Positions 15,931 through 23,682 of a DNA stretch of 64,000 bases are shown one piece after another. Source of the stretch: an uncultured Winogradskyella sp. (GTDB lineage: Bacteria; Bacteroidota; Bacteroidia; Flavobacteriales; Flavobacteriaceae); contig NZ_CANMCZ010000001.1 in assembly GCF_947496485.1 (NCBI RefSeq), positions 925,596 through 989,595 of the forward strand, read 5' to 3'. How positions within the stretch are numbered: the first letter of the stretch is position 1; each line of letters opens with the position of its first letter. The notes beneath the pieces were generated by a model. That model ran no database searches. It worked only from the letters and a program-made list of their open reading frames with translations, and was not told the DNA's origin. Both the position numbers and the translations under genes were made by a program.

Positions 15931-15962
15931 TTTGCTCCATGAAAACGTTTTCGTTACTTTTG
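15931..15962 (+). promoter_or_regulatory. Promoter with an embedded 12-bp palindrome
   Basis: TTTG (15931-15934) and TACTTTTG (15955-15962) are 20 bp apart and precede the acyl-CoA dehydrogenase ATG at 15978. Inside the spacer lies the perfect palindrome GAAAACGTTTTC (15941-15952), which resembles LacI-family operators (central CG, A/T-rich arms). Repression from this site is an inference. Confidence 0.6.
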
Positions 15963-15977
15963 TTATTCAAATTTTAA

Positions 15978-17165
15978 ATGACGAAAATGAAGCCAGATTT
16001 ATTTGAAGCACCAGATTACTACAATCTTGACGAATTACTTTCTGAAGAACACAAATTAGTGCGTGATGCCGCAAGAGAATGGGTGAAACGCGATGTATCT
16101 CCTATCATTGAAGAAGCTGCTCAAAAAGCAGAATTTCCAAATTCAATTATTGGAGGTTTAGCCGAAATTGGGGCGTTTGGACCATATATACCCGAAGAAT
16201 ACGGTGGAGCTGGTTTAGATCAAATTTCATATGGTTTAATAATGCAAGAAATTGAGCGCGGAGATTCTGGTGTACGAAGCACAGCATCTGTTCAATCGTC
16301 TTTAGTAATGTATCCTATCTGGAAATATGGTAACGAAGAACAACGCCAAAAATACTTACCAAAATTAGCTTCTGGTGAATGGATTGGTTCATTTGGACTT
16401 ACAGAACCAGATCATGGTTCTAATCCTGGTGGCATGACCACTAATTTTAAAGATATGGGAGATCACTATCTTTTAAATGGTGCTAAAATGTGGATTAGCA
16501 ATTCACCATTCTGTCAAATCGCTGTAGTTTGGGCGAAGAATGAAGAAGGACGAATTCACGGTCTAGTGGTAGAACGTGGTATGGAAGGTTTTTCAACTCC
16601 TGAAACACATAATAAATGGTCCTTACGCGCCTCTGCAACTGGTGAGCTTATTTTTGATAATGTAAAAGTGCCTAAAGAAAATTTATTGCCAAATAAATCC
16701 GGATTAGGAGCACCGCTTGGTTGTTTAGATTCAGCACGTTTTGGTATTGCTTGGGGAGCGATTGGCGCAGCAATGGATTGTTACGATACAGCTCTTAGAT
16801 ATAGTAAAGAACGAATTCAATTTGGTAAACCAATAGGTCAATTTCAACTACAACAAAAGAAATTAGCAGAAATGATTACAGAGATTACTAAAGCCCAACT
16901 ATTAGCATGGAGACTTGGTGTAATGAGAGAAGCAGGCACCGCAACATCAGCACAAATATCTATGGCAAAGCGTAATAATGTGGATATGGCATTAACCATT
17001 GCTCGTGATGCCAGACAAATGCTTGGTGGAATGGGAATTAGTGGCGAATATAGCATTATGAGACACATGATGAATTTAGAGAGTGTTGTTACCTATGAAG
17101 GTACTCACGATATTCATTTATTAATAACAGGTTTGGATGTTACTGGTTTAAACGCTTTTAAATAA
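15978..17165 (+). CDS. Acyl-CoA dehydrogenase, glutaryl-CoA dehydrogenase-like
   Basis: A 395-residue FAD enzyme of the acyl-CoA dehydrogenase superfamily. The N-terminal helical domain contains the segment from residue 25 to 55, the middle FAD/substrate loop reads FGLTEPDHGSNPGGM (about 134-148), and the C-terminal end has VVTYEGTHDIHLLITG, placing the catalytic Glu where glutaryl-CoA dehydrogenases have it (about residue 377). This makes oxidation and decarboxylation of glutaryl-CoA in lysine/tryptophan breakdown the best guess; other short-chain substrates remain possible. A saccharopine dehydrogenase gene is 21 kb away (38778). It has its own promoter and terminator. An alternative start lies three codons in. 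Confidence 0.9.
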   Translation: MTKMKPDLFEAPDYYNLDELLSEEHKLVRDAAREWVKRDVSPIIEEAAQKAEFPNSIIGGLAEIGAFGPYIPEEYGGAGLDQISYGLIMQEIERGDSGVRSTASVQSSLVMYPIWKYGNEEQRQKYLPKLASGEWIGSFGLTEPDHGSNPGGMTTNFKDMGDHYLLNGAKMWISNSPFCQIAVVWAKNEEGRIHGLVVERGMEGFSTPETHNKWSLRASATGELIFDNVKVPKENLLPNKSGLGAPLGCLDSARFGIAWGAIGAAMDCYDTALRYSKERIQFGKPIGQFQLQQKKLAEMITEITKAQLLAWRLGVMREAGTATSAQISMAKRNNVDMALTIARDARQMLGGMGISGEYSIMRHMMNLESVVTYEGTHDIHLLITGLDVTGLNAFK

Positions 17166-17225
17166 AGGCTTGTTTAATTATCTCACTCAGACGGAATCGT
17201 TACAGATAATTATAAAAAAAATTGA

Positions 17226-17257
17226 AAATGCTTCTCTTAATAGAGAGGCATTTTTTT
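17226..17257 (+). terminator. Terminator of the acyl-CoA dehydrogenase gene
   Basis: AAATGCTTCTCT (17226-17237) pairs with AGAGAGGCATTT (17242-17253) with one G-U pair and a 4-base loop, followed by a T run. Confidence 0.85.
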
Positions 17258-17285
17258 GTTCCCATCAAGTTGTATCTTTACAGCT

Positions 17286-18002
17286 ATGAAAAAGGTAAGT
17301 TTTATTTTATTGTCGTTTATCAGTCTATTTGCCTGTAAATCTGATGAAATAATAGAGGCCTCTAATGACGATATGGAAATTGAGCAGCCTCAAAATTACA
17401 ACTTATTATCGCTAGGAGATAGTTATACTATTGGCCAGAGTGTATGCGACACTTGTCGTTTTCCTGAGCAACTAAAACATAGATTATCAACAAGTTTTGA
17501 CAATGAAGACACATACAACCTTAACGTTATTGCTCAAACAGGATGGACAACTACTGATTTAATAGCTGCCATAGTAAACGAGAATCTAGGTAATAATTAT
17601 GACCTTGTCACTTTATTAATAGGTGTTAACAATCAGTATCAAAATGATTCTTTTTCTTTGTATGAAGATGAATTTCCAGAATTGGTTAATACAGCTATTA
17701 CTCTTGCTAAAAATGATAAAAACAACCTCATTGTAATATCTATACCAGATTATGCCTATACTCCTTTTGGGCAAGGCAATGGAAATCCTGAAATAACTTC
17801 TCAAGAAATAGATATGTACAATACTTTTGCCGAAAATTATTGTATGCAACAAAATATTACTTTTGTAAATATAACCGACATCACTCGCAACGGATTAGAT
17901 AACACAGCGCTTGTGGCTTCCGATGGTTTACATCCCTCAGAATTAGCATATTCATTATTTGTAGAACGTTTACTACCTATAGCTATCTCAAAAATTCAAT
18001 AA
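17286..18002 (+). CDS. SGNH/GDSL-family esterase lipoprotein
   Basis: A 238-residue envelope lipase/esterase-type hydrolase. The start is taken at ATG 17286, which gives a clean lipoprotein signal (lipobox LFAC, Cys17); the frame stays open 30 bp upstream only from a TTG. The nucleophile block is LLSLGDSYTIGQ (Ser46), an LIGVNNQY block matches the GxND region, and the catalytic Asp/His pair is DGLHPSELAY near residue 218. The substrate is unknown. It precedes the metallophosphoesterase gene by 29 bp and may be co-transcribed with it. Confidence 0.88.
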   Translation: MKKVSFILLSFISLFACKSDEIIEASNDDMEIEQPQNYNLLSLGDSYTIGQSVCDTCRFPEQLKHRLSTSFDNEDTYNLNVIAQTGWTTTDLIAAIVNENLGNNYDLVTLLIGVNNQYQNDSFSLYEDEFPELVNTAITLAKNDKNNLIVISIPDYAYTPFGQGNGNPEITSQEIDMYNTFAENYCMQQNITFVNITDITRNGLDNTALVASDGLHPSELAYSLFVERLLPIAISKIQ

Positions 18003-18031
18003 CTTTTAGTACATTAGTTGAAACCCTTTCA

Positions 18032-18928
18032 ATGTCTTCAAAAACAAGATTAGACCGTGCCTATAAAGCAGCAAAACGAATAACGTTTAATGACGACTCT
18101 AAATTCATCTTATTTAGTGATTGTCACAGAGGCGACAATAGTTTTGCTGATGATTTTGCCAATAATCGGAATATCTATTTTCATGCATTAAAGCATTATT
18201 ATTCTGAAGGTTTTAGTTATTGCGAGCTTGGTGATGGTGACGAATTATGGGAAAACCTTTCTTTTGAATCTATATTCTTTGCACATAAGAATGTATATAT
18301 GCTTATGAAGCAATTTCATGATGAAGAACGTTTGCATATGATTTGGGGAAACCATGATATGGTATACCGCAATCCTGATTATGTGGACAAGCATCTGAAC
18401 ACTTATTTTGACCCTAAGACAGGTGAAGATGTTGAACTATTTTGTGATATTAAATATCATGAAGGGATTGTTTTACAGAATTCTGAAACCAAGCAGGAAC
18501 TATTTTTATGTCATGGACATCAAGCCGACTGGTGGAACTATTTGTTTTGGAAATGGAGCCGTTTTATGGTTCGTATTCTTTGGAAACCATTGAATGTTAT
18601 GGGAATTGCAGATCCTACTAGTCCAGCCAAAAACTACAAAGAGCTCATAAAAGTAGAACGCAGAACTAAAAAATGGATTGTAGAAAACAATAATTTGGTT
18701 ACTATTGCTGGTCATACACACCGACCACGTTTTCCAGAACCTGGTGACATAGCCTTTTTTAATGATGGAAGCTGTGTACATCCCAGAAGTATTACAGGTC
18801 TAGAAATTGAAAATGGTGAAATTTCTTTAATAAAGTGGCAAATTGTTACTACTGACGATGGAAATTTAAAAATTGATCGATTTTTATTAGAAGGGCCTAC
18901 GAGGTTAATTGATTATAAGACTGGGTAA
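18032..18928 (+). CDS. Calcineurin-like metallophosphoesterase
   Basis: A 298-residue cytoplasmic phosphoesterase. The dinuclear metal site is visible as FSDCHRGD (residue about 29), ELGDGDELWE (about 67), GNHD (about 107) and GHTHRPRF (about 230), in the proper order. The substrate is unknown: related flavobacterial proteins are annotated only as serine/threonine-phosphatase-like. No signal peptide. It lies 29 bp after the SGNH gene and ends one base before the convergent ferredoxin stop. Confidence 0.9.
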   Translation: MSSKTRLDRAYKAAKRITFNDDSKFILFSDCHRGDNSFADDFANNRNIYFHALKHYYSEGFSYCELGDGDELWENLSFESIFFAHKNVYMLMKQFHDEERLHMIWGNHDMVYRNPDYVDKHLNTYFDPKTGEDVELFCDIKYHEGIVLQNSETKQELFLCHGHQADWWNYLFWKWSRFMVRILWKPLNVMGIADPTSPAKNYKELIKVERRTKKWIVENNNLVTIAGHTHRPRFPEPGDIAFFNDGSCVHPRSITGLEIENGEISLIKWQIVTTDDGNLKIDRFLLEGPTRLIDYKTG

Positions 18929-19264
18929 TCAACTCTCTGGCGCCAACTCAACCTCCAAGCCTTCCATTTCTGGAGTCATTTGTATTTGACAGCCTAAACG
19001 TGAATTATCTTTTACATAAAACGCTTCTGAAAGCATGGCTTCTTCGTCATCTTGCATTTCTGGCAATTCAGAGTTGCTCAAAACATAACATTGACAAGAA
19101 GCGCACATGGCCATACCACCACAAACACCAATCGTACCTTCTGGAGCTAGCTCATAAGAGCGTACAACTTCCATAAGATTCATTGCCATATCAGTTGGTG
19201 CTTCAATTTTATGGGCAACTCCATCTCTGTCTATAATGGTTATGTTAATGTCTTGTACTTCCAT
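18929..19264 (-). CDS. [2Fe-2S] ferredoxin (adrenodoxin type)
   Basis: A 111-residue electron carrier. The cluster ligands fit the C-X5-C-X2-C-X(34)-C pattern: C48, C54, C57 and C92, in GVCGGMAMCASC and RLGCQI. The acidic C terminus is typical. Its ATG overlaps the reductase stop by one base (TAATG), so the two proteins are made together and are a natural redox pair, taking electrons from NADPH. The acceptor is not encoded nearby; iron-sulphur assembly or a desaturase/monooxygenase are options. Confidence 0.93.
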   Translation of the reverse strand: MEVQDINITIIDRDGVAHKIEAPTDMAMNLMEVVRSYELAPEGTIGVCGGMAMCASCQCYVLSNSELPEMQDDEEAMLSEAFYVKDNSRLGCQIQMTPEMEGLEVELAPES

Positions 19265-20325
19265 TAATTAATGGCTTTAACTACGGCTTTTGGTGCTTCT
19301 TTACGTGTACCATCAAAACCATCAATACCAGATACTGTAGTATATTTTAATACATAACGCTTACCGGGATTAATGATTTGATATGCCGATTGGCACATTA
19401 AAGTGGCTTCATGAAAACCACAAAGAATAAGTTTTAATTTTCCTGGGTACGTATTTACATCTCCAATTGCAAAAATCCCTGGTATATTGGTTTGGTAATC
19501 TAAAGAATTATCGACCTTAATAGCATTTTTTTCTATTTCAAGTCCCCAATTTGCAATTGGTCCAAGTTTAGGAGATAAACCAAATAAAGGAATAAAATGA
19601 TCACATTTTACTTCAAACTCTTTTTCTATATGTTGTGCTTGCTTTACTACAACAGCCTCTACTCTTTGGTCTCCAACAATACCAACTACTTCTGCTGGTG
19701 TTATTAGATTAATCTTTCCTTTATTTTTTAATTCTTGCACTTTCTCTACCGAGTCTAAATGCCCTCTAAATTCATTTCGTCTGTGAATCAATGTCACCTC
19801 AGAAGCAACATCACTCAAAAAGATACTCCAGTCCAAAGCGGAATCACCACCACCTGCAATCACCACTTTTTTGTTTCTATATATTTCTGGATTTTTAATG
19901 ATGTATTCTACTCCTTTTTCCTCAAAATCAGTAATGTTATGAATTAATGGTTTTCGAGGTTCAAAACTTCCTAAACCACCAGCGATTGCAACTACAGGAG
20001 CTTGGTGTTTCGTACCTTTATTTGTAGTTACAATAAATGTACCATCCTCTTGTTTTTCTATCGTCTCAGCACGTTCACCAAGAGTAAAACCAGGTTCAAA
20101 TTGTTTACATTGTTCAAGCAATTTATCGGTTAAATCCCCTGCTAAGATTTCTGGATAAGCCGGAATATCATAAATTGGTTTTTTAGGATAAATCTCCGAA
20201 CACTGACCACCTGGCTGCGGCAAAGCATCTATTAAATGGCATTTTAGTTTAAGAAGTCCTGCTTCAAAAACTGTAAAAAGTCCTGTCGGACCTGCACCAA
20301 TTATAAGAATATCTGTTGTAATCAT
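19264..20325 (-). CDS. Ferredoxin-NADP+ reductase (thioredoxin-reductase-like)
   Basis: A 353-residue flavoprotein. The FAD motif is IIGAGPTG at residues 8-15 and the NADPH motif is VIAGGGDSALDW near 155-166. There is no CxxC redox pair, which separates it from true thioredoxin reductase and fits the FNR group. The start is placed at ATG 20325, directly before MITTDILIIG; the frame is open for another 54 bp, but that would put 18 odd residues ahead of the Rossmann strand and cross the promoter. A CRP-like dyad lies at 20372-20387. Coupled to the ferredoxin gene downstream. Confidence 0.92.
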   Translation of the reverse strand: MITTDILIIGAGPTGLFTVFEAGLLKLKCHLIDALPQPGGQCSEIYPKKPIYDIPAYPEILAGDLTDKLLEQCKQFEPGFTLGERAETIEKQEDGTFIVTTNKGTKHQAPVVAIAGGLGSFEPRKPLIHNITDFEEKGVEYIIKNPEIYRNKKVVIAGGGDSALDWSIFLSDVASEVTLIHRRNEFRGHLDSVEKVQELKNKGKINLITPAEVVGIVGDQRVEAVVVKQAQHIEKEFEVKCDHFIPLFGLSPKLGPIANWGLEIEKNAIKVDNSLDYQTNIPGIFAIGDVNTYPGKLKLILCGFHEATLMCQSAYQIINPGKRYVLKYTTVSGIDGFDGTRKEAPKAVVKAIN

Positions 20326-20342
20326 TAATGTGAATTTGAAAG

Positions 20343-20350
20343 CAAAACTA
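20343..20350 (-). promoter_or_regulatory. -7 box of the ferredoxin reductase operon
   Basis: Minus-strand TAGTTTTG fits TAnnTTTG and lies 18 bp before the ATG at 20325. No good -33 TTG is found at the right distance, which fits an activator-dependent promoter. Confidence 0.5.
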
Positions 20351-20371
20351 CTAATGCAGTATAGAATATAA

Positions 20372-20387
20372 TGTGACAAATGTCACA
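20372..20387. promoter_or_regulatory. CRP/FNR-type dyad TGTGA-N6-TCACA
   Basis: TGTGACAAATGTCACA is a perfect dyad and matches the CRP consensus exactly. Its centre (20379.5) is about 36 bp upstream of the end of the -7 box, that is near -42 of the expected start, the class II activator position. It lies between the nfu stop (20392) and the reductase gene. Confidence 0.65.
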
Positions 20388-20391
20388 ATAT

Positions 20392-20631
20392 TTATTCAAT
20401 ATTAATAACTTTTTCGATTTGTGGAGCATATTTTTTAATGGTCATTTCTACACCAGACTTCAATGTCATCTGATTAACGTTACAAGAGGTACAAGCACCT
20501 ACAAGTTGCACCTTAACAAACTTGCCATCATCAATAGACAATAAATTGATATCACCTCCATCACTTTGTAGAAACGGACGAATTTCATCCAATGCTTTTT
20601 CTACATTTATTTTAAGTTCCTCTGAGCTCAT
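20392..20631 (-). CDS. NifU C-terminal (Nfu) domain protein
   Basis: A 79-residue iron-sulphur carrier composed only of the Nfu domain. The helix ALDEIRPFLQSDGGDINLLS (residues 13-32) is the family signature, and the cluster-binding C47-T-S-C50 follows. It should hold a [4Fe-4S] cluster at a dimer interface and pass it to apoproteins. The ATG begins on the base after the mrp stop, so it is co-translated with that P-loop carrier. The next gene down encodes the ferredoxin reductase, but behind a new promoter. Confidence 0.95.
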   Translation of the reverse strand: MSSEELKINVEKALDEIRPFLQSDGGDINLLSIDDGKFVKVQLVGACTSCNVNQMTLKSGVEMTIKKYAPQIEKVINIE

Positions 20632-21771
20632 CTACTTTTTATTTACAGCAGAACAACCTGCCATTGTTGTAATTTTTATTGCTTCGGTAGCTGGTAAGGC
20701 TTCATTTCTATTTACCACTTGTTTAACAACTTCGCGAGTTATTTCTTCGAAAGCTTCTTCAATCGGAGTTGCTGTTTGTAATGCTGCTGGTCTCCCTACA
20801 TCACCTGCTTCTCTAATACTTTGCACAATTGGTACTTCACCTAAAAATGGTACTTTTAAATCTTCAGCCAAATTTTTAGCGCCTTCTTTACCAAAAATAT
20901 AATATTTGTTTTCTGGTAATTCATCAGGAGAGAAGTAAGCCATATTTTCAACAATTCCTAAAACAGGAACATTAATACTATCTTGCTGAAACATTGCAAC
21001 CCCTTTTTTAGCATCTGCCAAAGCCACATTCTGAGGAGTACTAACCACAACAGCTCCTGTAATCGGTAAAGCTTGCATAATACTTAAGTGAATATCGCCT
21101 GTTCCTGGAGGTAAATCAAGTAACAAAAAATCCAATTCTCCCCAAGCTGCATCAAAAATCATTTGGTTTAAGGCTTTAGAAGCCATTGGTCCACGCCAAA
21201 TAACCGCTTGGTCTGGTTTTGTAAAAAAACCAATGGATAATATTTTAACTCCGTAGTTTTCTACAGGTCTCATTTTAGATTTTCCATCTACATTAACAGA
21301 CAATGGACGCTCTGATGCTACATCGAACATAATTGGAATTGATGGTCCGTAGATATCTGCATCTAAAACTCCGACTTTAAAGCCCATTTTAGCTAAGGTT
21401 ACTGCTAAATTTGCAGTAACAGTAGATTTTCCTACTCCCCCTTTACCAGAAGCCACAGCTATTATATTTTGAATACTAGGAATTGGTTTTCCCTTAATCT
21501 CATTTACAGCAGGTTTTGTAGGAACATCAACTTTTACATTGACTTTTATTTTCGCTTTTTCATAAACTTCTCTATGAATGGTTTGCAAAATTTCAACTTC
21601 TGTTTTCTTCTTAGCTTGAAGACTAGGATTTTTAATTGTAATATCTACTATGACCTCATCTGCAAACGTTACCACATTAGTTACAGCACCACTATCTACC
21701 ATATTTTCACCTTCGCCAGGCGCGGTAATGCTTTTTAGAGCGTTAAGTATATCTTGTTTGTTAAGCTTCAC
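20632..21771 (-). CDS. mrp: Mrp/NBP35-type Fe-S carrier ATPase
   Basis: A 379-residue P-loop ATPase for iron-sulphur cluster delivery. The N-terminal DUF59/MIP18 domain (about 1-85) is followed by a deviant Walker A, SGKGGVGKST (residues 108-117), and by LLLDLPPGTGD (Walker B region). The usual C-terminal CxxC pair is missing: the segment after VENMAYF reads SPDELPENKYYIFG, and only single cysteines remain, one in MAGCSAVNKK at the very end. Bacteroidota Mrp proteins commonly share this. The start codon is GTG. Gapless with nfu downstream. A TATCTTTG box lies at 21797-21804. Confidence 0.93.
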   Translation of the reverse strand: MKLNKQDILNALKSITAPGEGENMVDSGAVTNVVTFADEVIVDITIKNPSLQAKKKTEVEILQTIHREVYEKAKIKVNVKVDVPTKPAVNEIKGKPIPSIQNIIAVASGKGGVGKSTVTANLAVTLAKMGFKVGVLDADIYGPSIPIMFDVASERPLSVNVDGKSKMRPVENYGVKILSIGFFTKPDQAVIWRGPMASKALNQMIFDAAWGELDFLLLDLPPGTGDIHLSIMQALPITGAVVVSTPQNVALADAKKGVAMFQQDSINVPVLGIVENMAYFSPDELPENKYYIFGKEGAKNLAEDLKVPFLGEVPIVQSIREAGDVGRPAALQTATPIEEAFEEITREVVKQVVNRNEALPATEAIKITTMAGCSAVNKK

Positions 21772-21796
21772 GTCTTATATAGATTAATTCTAAATG

Positions 21797-21804
21797 CAAA
21801 GATA
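21797..21804 (-). promoter_or_regulatory. -7 box of the mrp-nfu operon
   Basis: Minus-strand TATCTTTG, 25 bp before the GTG start of mrp. A clear -33 TTG is not seen. Confidence 0.5.
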
Positions 21805-21943
21805 CTGCTAAAAGTTTAGATTTTGAAGTGAATAAATTGAATTGAATAATGACTAGATTTAGTTTGCAAATGGTTGTTTGATTTACTATTATTTGTGAAT
21901 TTTATTATCCTTAGGCAACTATACCTAGTGCAACCACAAGATG

Positions 21944-22273
21944 TTATAATTCCTTAGCCGGGTCCCAATAAACCGATTCTAAATTTTGGATCTGATTATC
22001 TACAACTTCTATGCCTTCACTTTCTAAAAGTTGCTGCATTAAGTTGGTGCCTTCAAAATGATGTTTTCCTGTGAGCAAGCCTTTTCTATTTACTACACGA
22101 TGTGCTGGCACGTCCTTACCACCAGATCCATTCATCGCATAGCCAACAATACGAGCACTTTTTGCTGCTCCCAAATACTTGGCAATCGCTCCGTAACTTG
22201 TTACTCTTCCATAAGGAACTAATCTGGCAACTTCATATACTTTTTCAAAAAATCCAAGAGTTTCGGGTTGCAT
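21944..22273 (-). CDS. Alkyltransferase-like (ATL) DNA-binding protein
   Basis: A 109-residue protein corresponding to the DNA-binding domain of O6-alkylguanine methyltransferase. The active-site PCHRV is changed to P56-A-H-R-V60, so it cannot accept the alkyl group. ATL proteins instead bind O6-alkylguanine, flip it out and hand the site to nucleotide excision repair. The helix and Arg finger (ARLVPYGRVTSYGAIA, residues 16-31; ARIVGYAM, 40-47) are intact. Its ATG overlaps the LysE-family stop by one base. No excision-repair gene is adjacent. Confidence 0.93.
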   Translation of the reverse strand: MQPETLGFFEKVYEVARLVPYGRVTSYGAIAKYLGAAKSARIVGYAMNGSGGKDVPAHRVVNRKGLLTGKHHFEGTNLMQQLLESEGIEVVDNQIQNLESVYWDPAKEL

Positions 22274-22902
22274 TATAATTCTCTTAAAATATTAATAAAC
22301 GTAATTAATGCCACAATACCTGTGATGATACCTATACTATAATTCATGCTTTTTTGAGAGGTGAATTTTTTGTCTTTTATTTTATCGAAAAAGAATATGT
22401 AGAAGTAAAGTGCTACGAAAGTTCCCATTGAAGCACCTGTAACGTAAGTAATGATACTTGTACGTTCAAAATTCATCCAACCAAAAGTAGCTAAGGTAAT
22501 TGTCATGTAGGCCTGGTATGGAATAGGAAATACGTTCAAAGCAGATAAAAACATACCATGTAATAATCGTCCATGTTTACTTTTTATTTCAGTTTTGGCC
22601 TTAGTTTCTTTTTGTTTAGAAGCTAATATTAGAAAGTATATTGCGATAAGCACAAAAAGTACAAAAGCAACACGCTGAAGTATTTCGACTATATCTGGTC
22701 TATTCGATAAATATCTTGCAAAAATTGCCGCTATGTAAGTCTGAACAAAAACAACTATTGAAACGCCCGAAGAAAACATTATACCTCTTGCTGCACCTTC
22801 TTTTAGACTTATTCTCGCTGCTGTCATATTAAGTAATCCTGGTGGGATTACACCAATAAGCGCAACAATAAGTCCGAGGAAGAAAATAACAGTAATACTC
22901 AA
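22273..22902 (-). CDS. LysE/RhtB-family exporter
   Basis: A 209-residue inner-membrane protein with about six hydrophobic helices (approximate residues 4-24, 40-62, 70-92, 110-130, 145-170, 185-206). The N-terminal IGVIPPGLLNMTAARISL is the LysE-family hallmark (P-P-G-x-x-N). Such proteins export amino acids or similar small molecules; the substrate cannot be told. Start codon TTG at 22902 gives a short hydrophobic N terminus; no upstream ATG in frame. It follows trmB by 3 bp and overlaps the ATL gene, forming a three-gene unit. Confidence 0.85.
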   Translation of the reverse strand: MSITVIFFLGLIVALIGVIPPGLLNMTAARISLKEGAARGIMFSSGVSIVVFVQTYIAAIFARYLSNRPDIVEILQRVAFVLFVLIAIYFLILASKQKETKAKTEIKSKHGRLLHGMFLSALNVFPIPYQAYMTITLATFGWMNFERTSIITYVTGASMGTFVALYFYIFFFDKIKDKKFTSQKSMNYSIGIITGIVALITFINILREL

Positions 22903-22905
22903 ATT

Positions 22906-23580
22906 TTAGTTGATTTTGAACCTAATATACGTAATTGCTTTGTCTTTCTCTAAATACTGGTTTTCATAAAAGGTCTGAATCTCGGTAACTTCCTCTGGAC
23001 TGCCTTCTAATTTGTATACATTATGATTAGAATATAATACTTCCTTTTTTAACCCATGCAACAAACCAAGTGTGTATCCATGCATAAACTCACTGTCAGT
23101 TTTTAGGTGCATTAAGCCATCTGGTTTTAATACTTTTTTGTAGCGTTCTAAAAATTGTAGATTAGTCATACGATGCTTCGTGCGTTTATATTTAATCTGT
23201 GGATCTGGGAAGGTAATCCATATTTCATCAACTTCATTTTCCTCAAAAATATATTCAACAAGTTCTATCTGCGTTCTTATAAAAGCTGCATTAGGTATAT
23301 TTTCTTCAATTGCTGTTTTTGCTCCTCTCCAAAAACGTGCTCCTTTAATATCTATGCCTATAAAGTTTTTATCTGGATAGCGTTTAGCCAGACCAACTGT
23401 ATACTCACCTTTACCACAGCCTAATTCTAAAACCAAAGGATGGTCATTTTTAAAAACATCCTTCCGCCATTTACCTTTTAAATGATAGCTTTCCTTGACC
23501 AACTCATCTCTTGTCGGCTGAAACACATTTTCAAAAGTTTCGTTTTCCTTAAATCGTTTTAGTTTGTTTTTACTTCCCAC
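22906..23580 (-). CDS. trmB: tRNA (guanine-N7-)-methyltransferase
   Basis: A 224-residue SAM enzyme that forms m7G46 in tRNA. SAM motif I is LELGCGKGEYT (residues about 51-61), the IDIKGARFWRG block follows, and the family signature ITFPDPQIKYKRTKHR (quoted in part) is near residue 121. The start is GTG at 23580 (MGSKNKLKRF). It heads the trmB-lysE-ATL unit and is divergent from the glycosyltransferase gene at 23683. Confidence 0.96.
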   Translation of the reverse strand: MGSKNKLKRFKENETFENVFQPTRDELVKESYHLKGKWRKDVFKNDHPLVLELGCGKGEYTVGLAKRYPDKNFIGIDIKGARFWRGAKTAIEENIPNAAFIRTQIELVEYIFEENEVDEIWITFPDPQIKYKRTKHRMTNLQFLERYKKVLKPDGLMHLKTDSEFMHGYTLGLLHGLKKEVLYSNHNVYKLEGSPEEVTEIQTFYENQYLEKDKAITYIRFKIN

Positions 23581-23642
23581 TTGTAATAATGTTTGTCTAC
23601 AAATATTAATAATTCGGTAAAATTAAGGAAACATTTTAGGTT

Positions 23643-23650
23643 TATCTTTG
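23643..23650 (+). promoter_or_regulatory. -7 box upstream of the glycosyltransferase gene
   Basis: TATCTTTG, 33 bp before the CTG taken as start. It fixes the transcription start near 23656 and so leaves only a short stretch in which translation can begin. Confidence 0.5.
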
Positions 23651-23682
23651 TTTCATTCACTCATATATAAAATAAAAAGAGC

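Noticed and set aside
20326..20379. 18-codon upstream extension of the ferredoxin reductase
   Set aside because: It would cross the -7 box and part of the CRP-like dyad and adds residues not seen before the FAD motif in the family.
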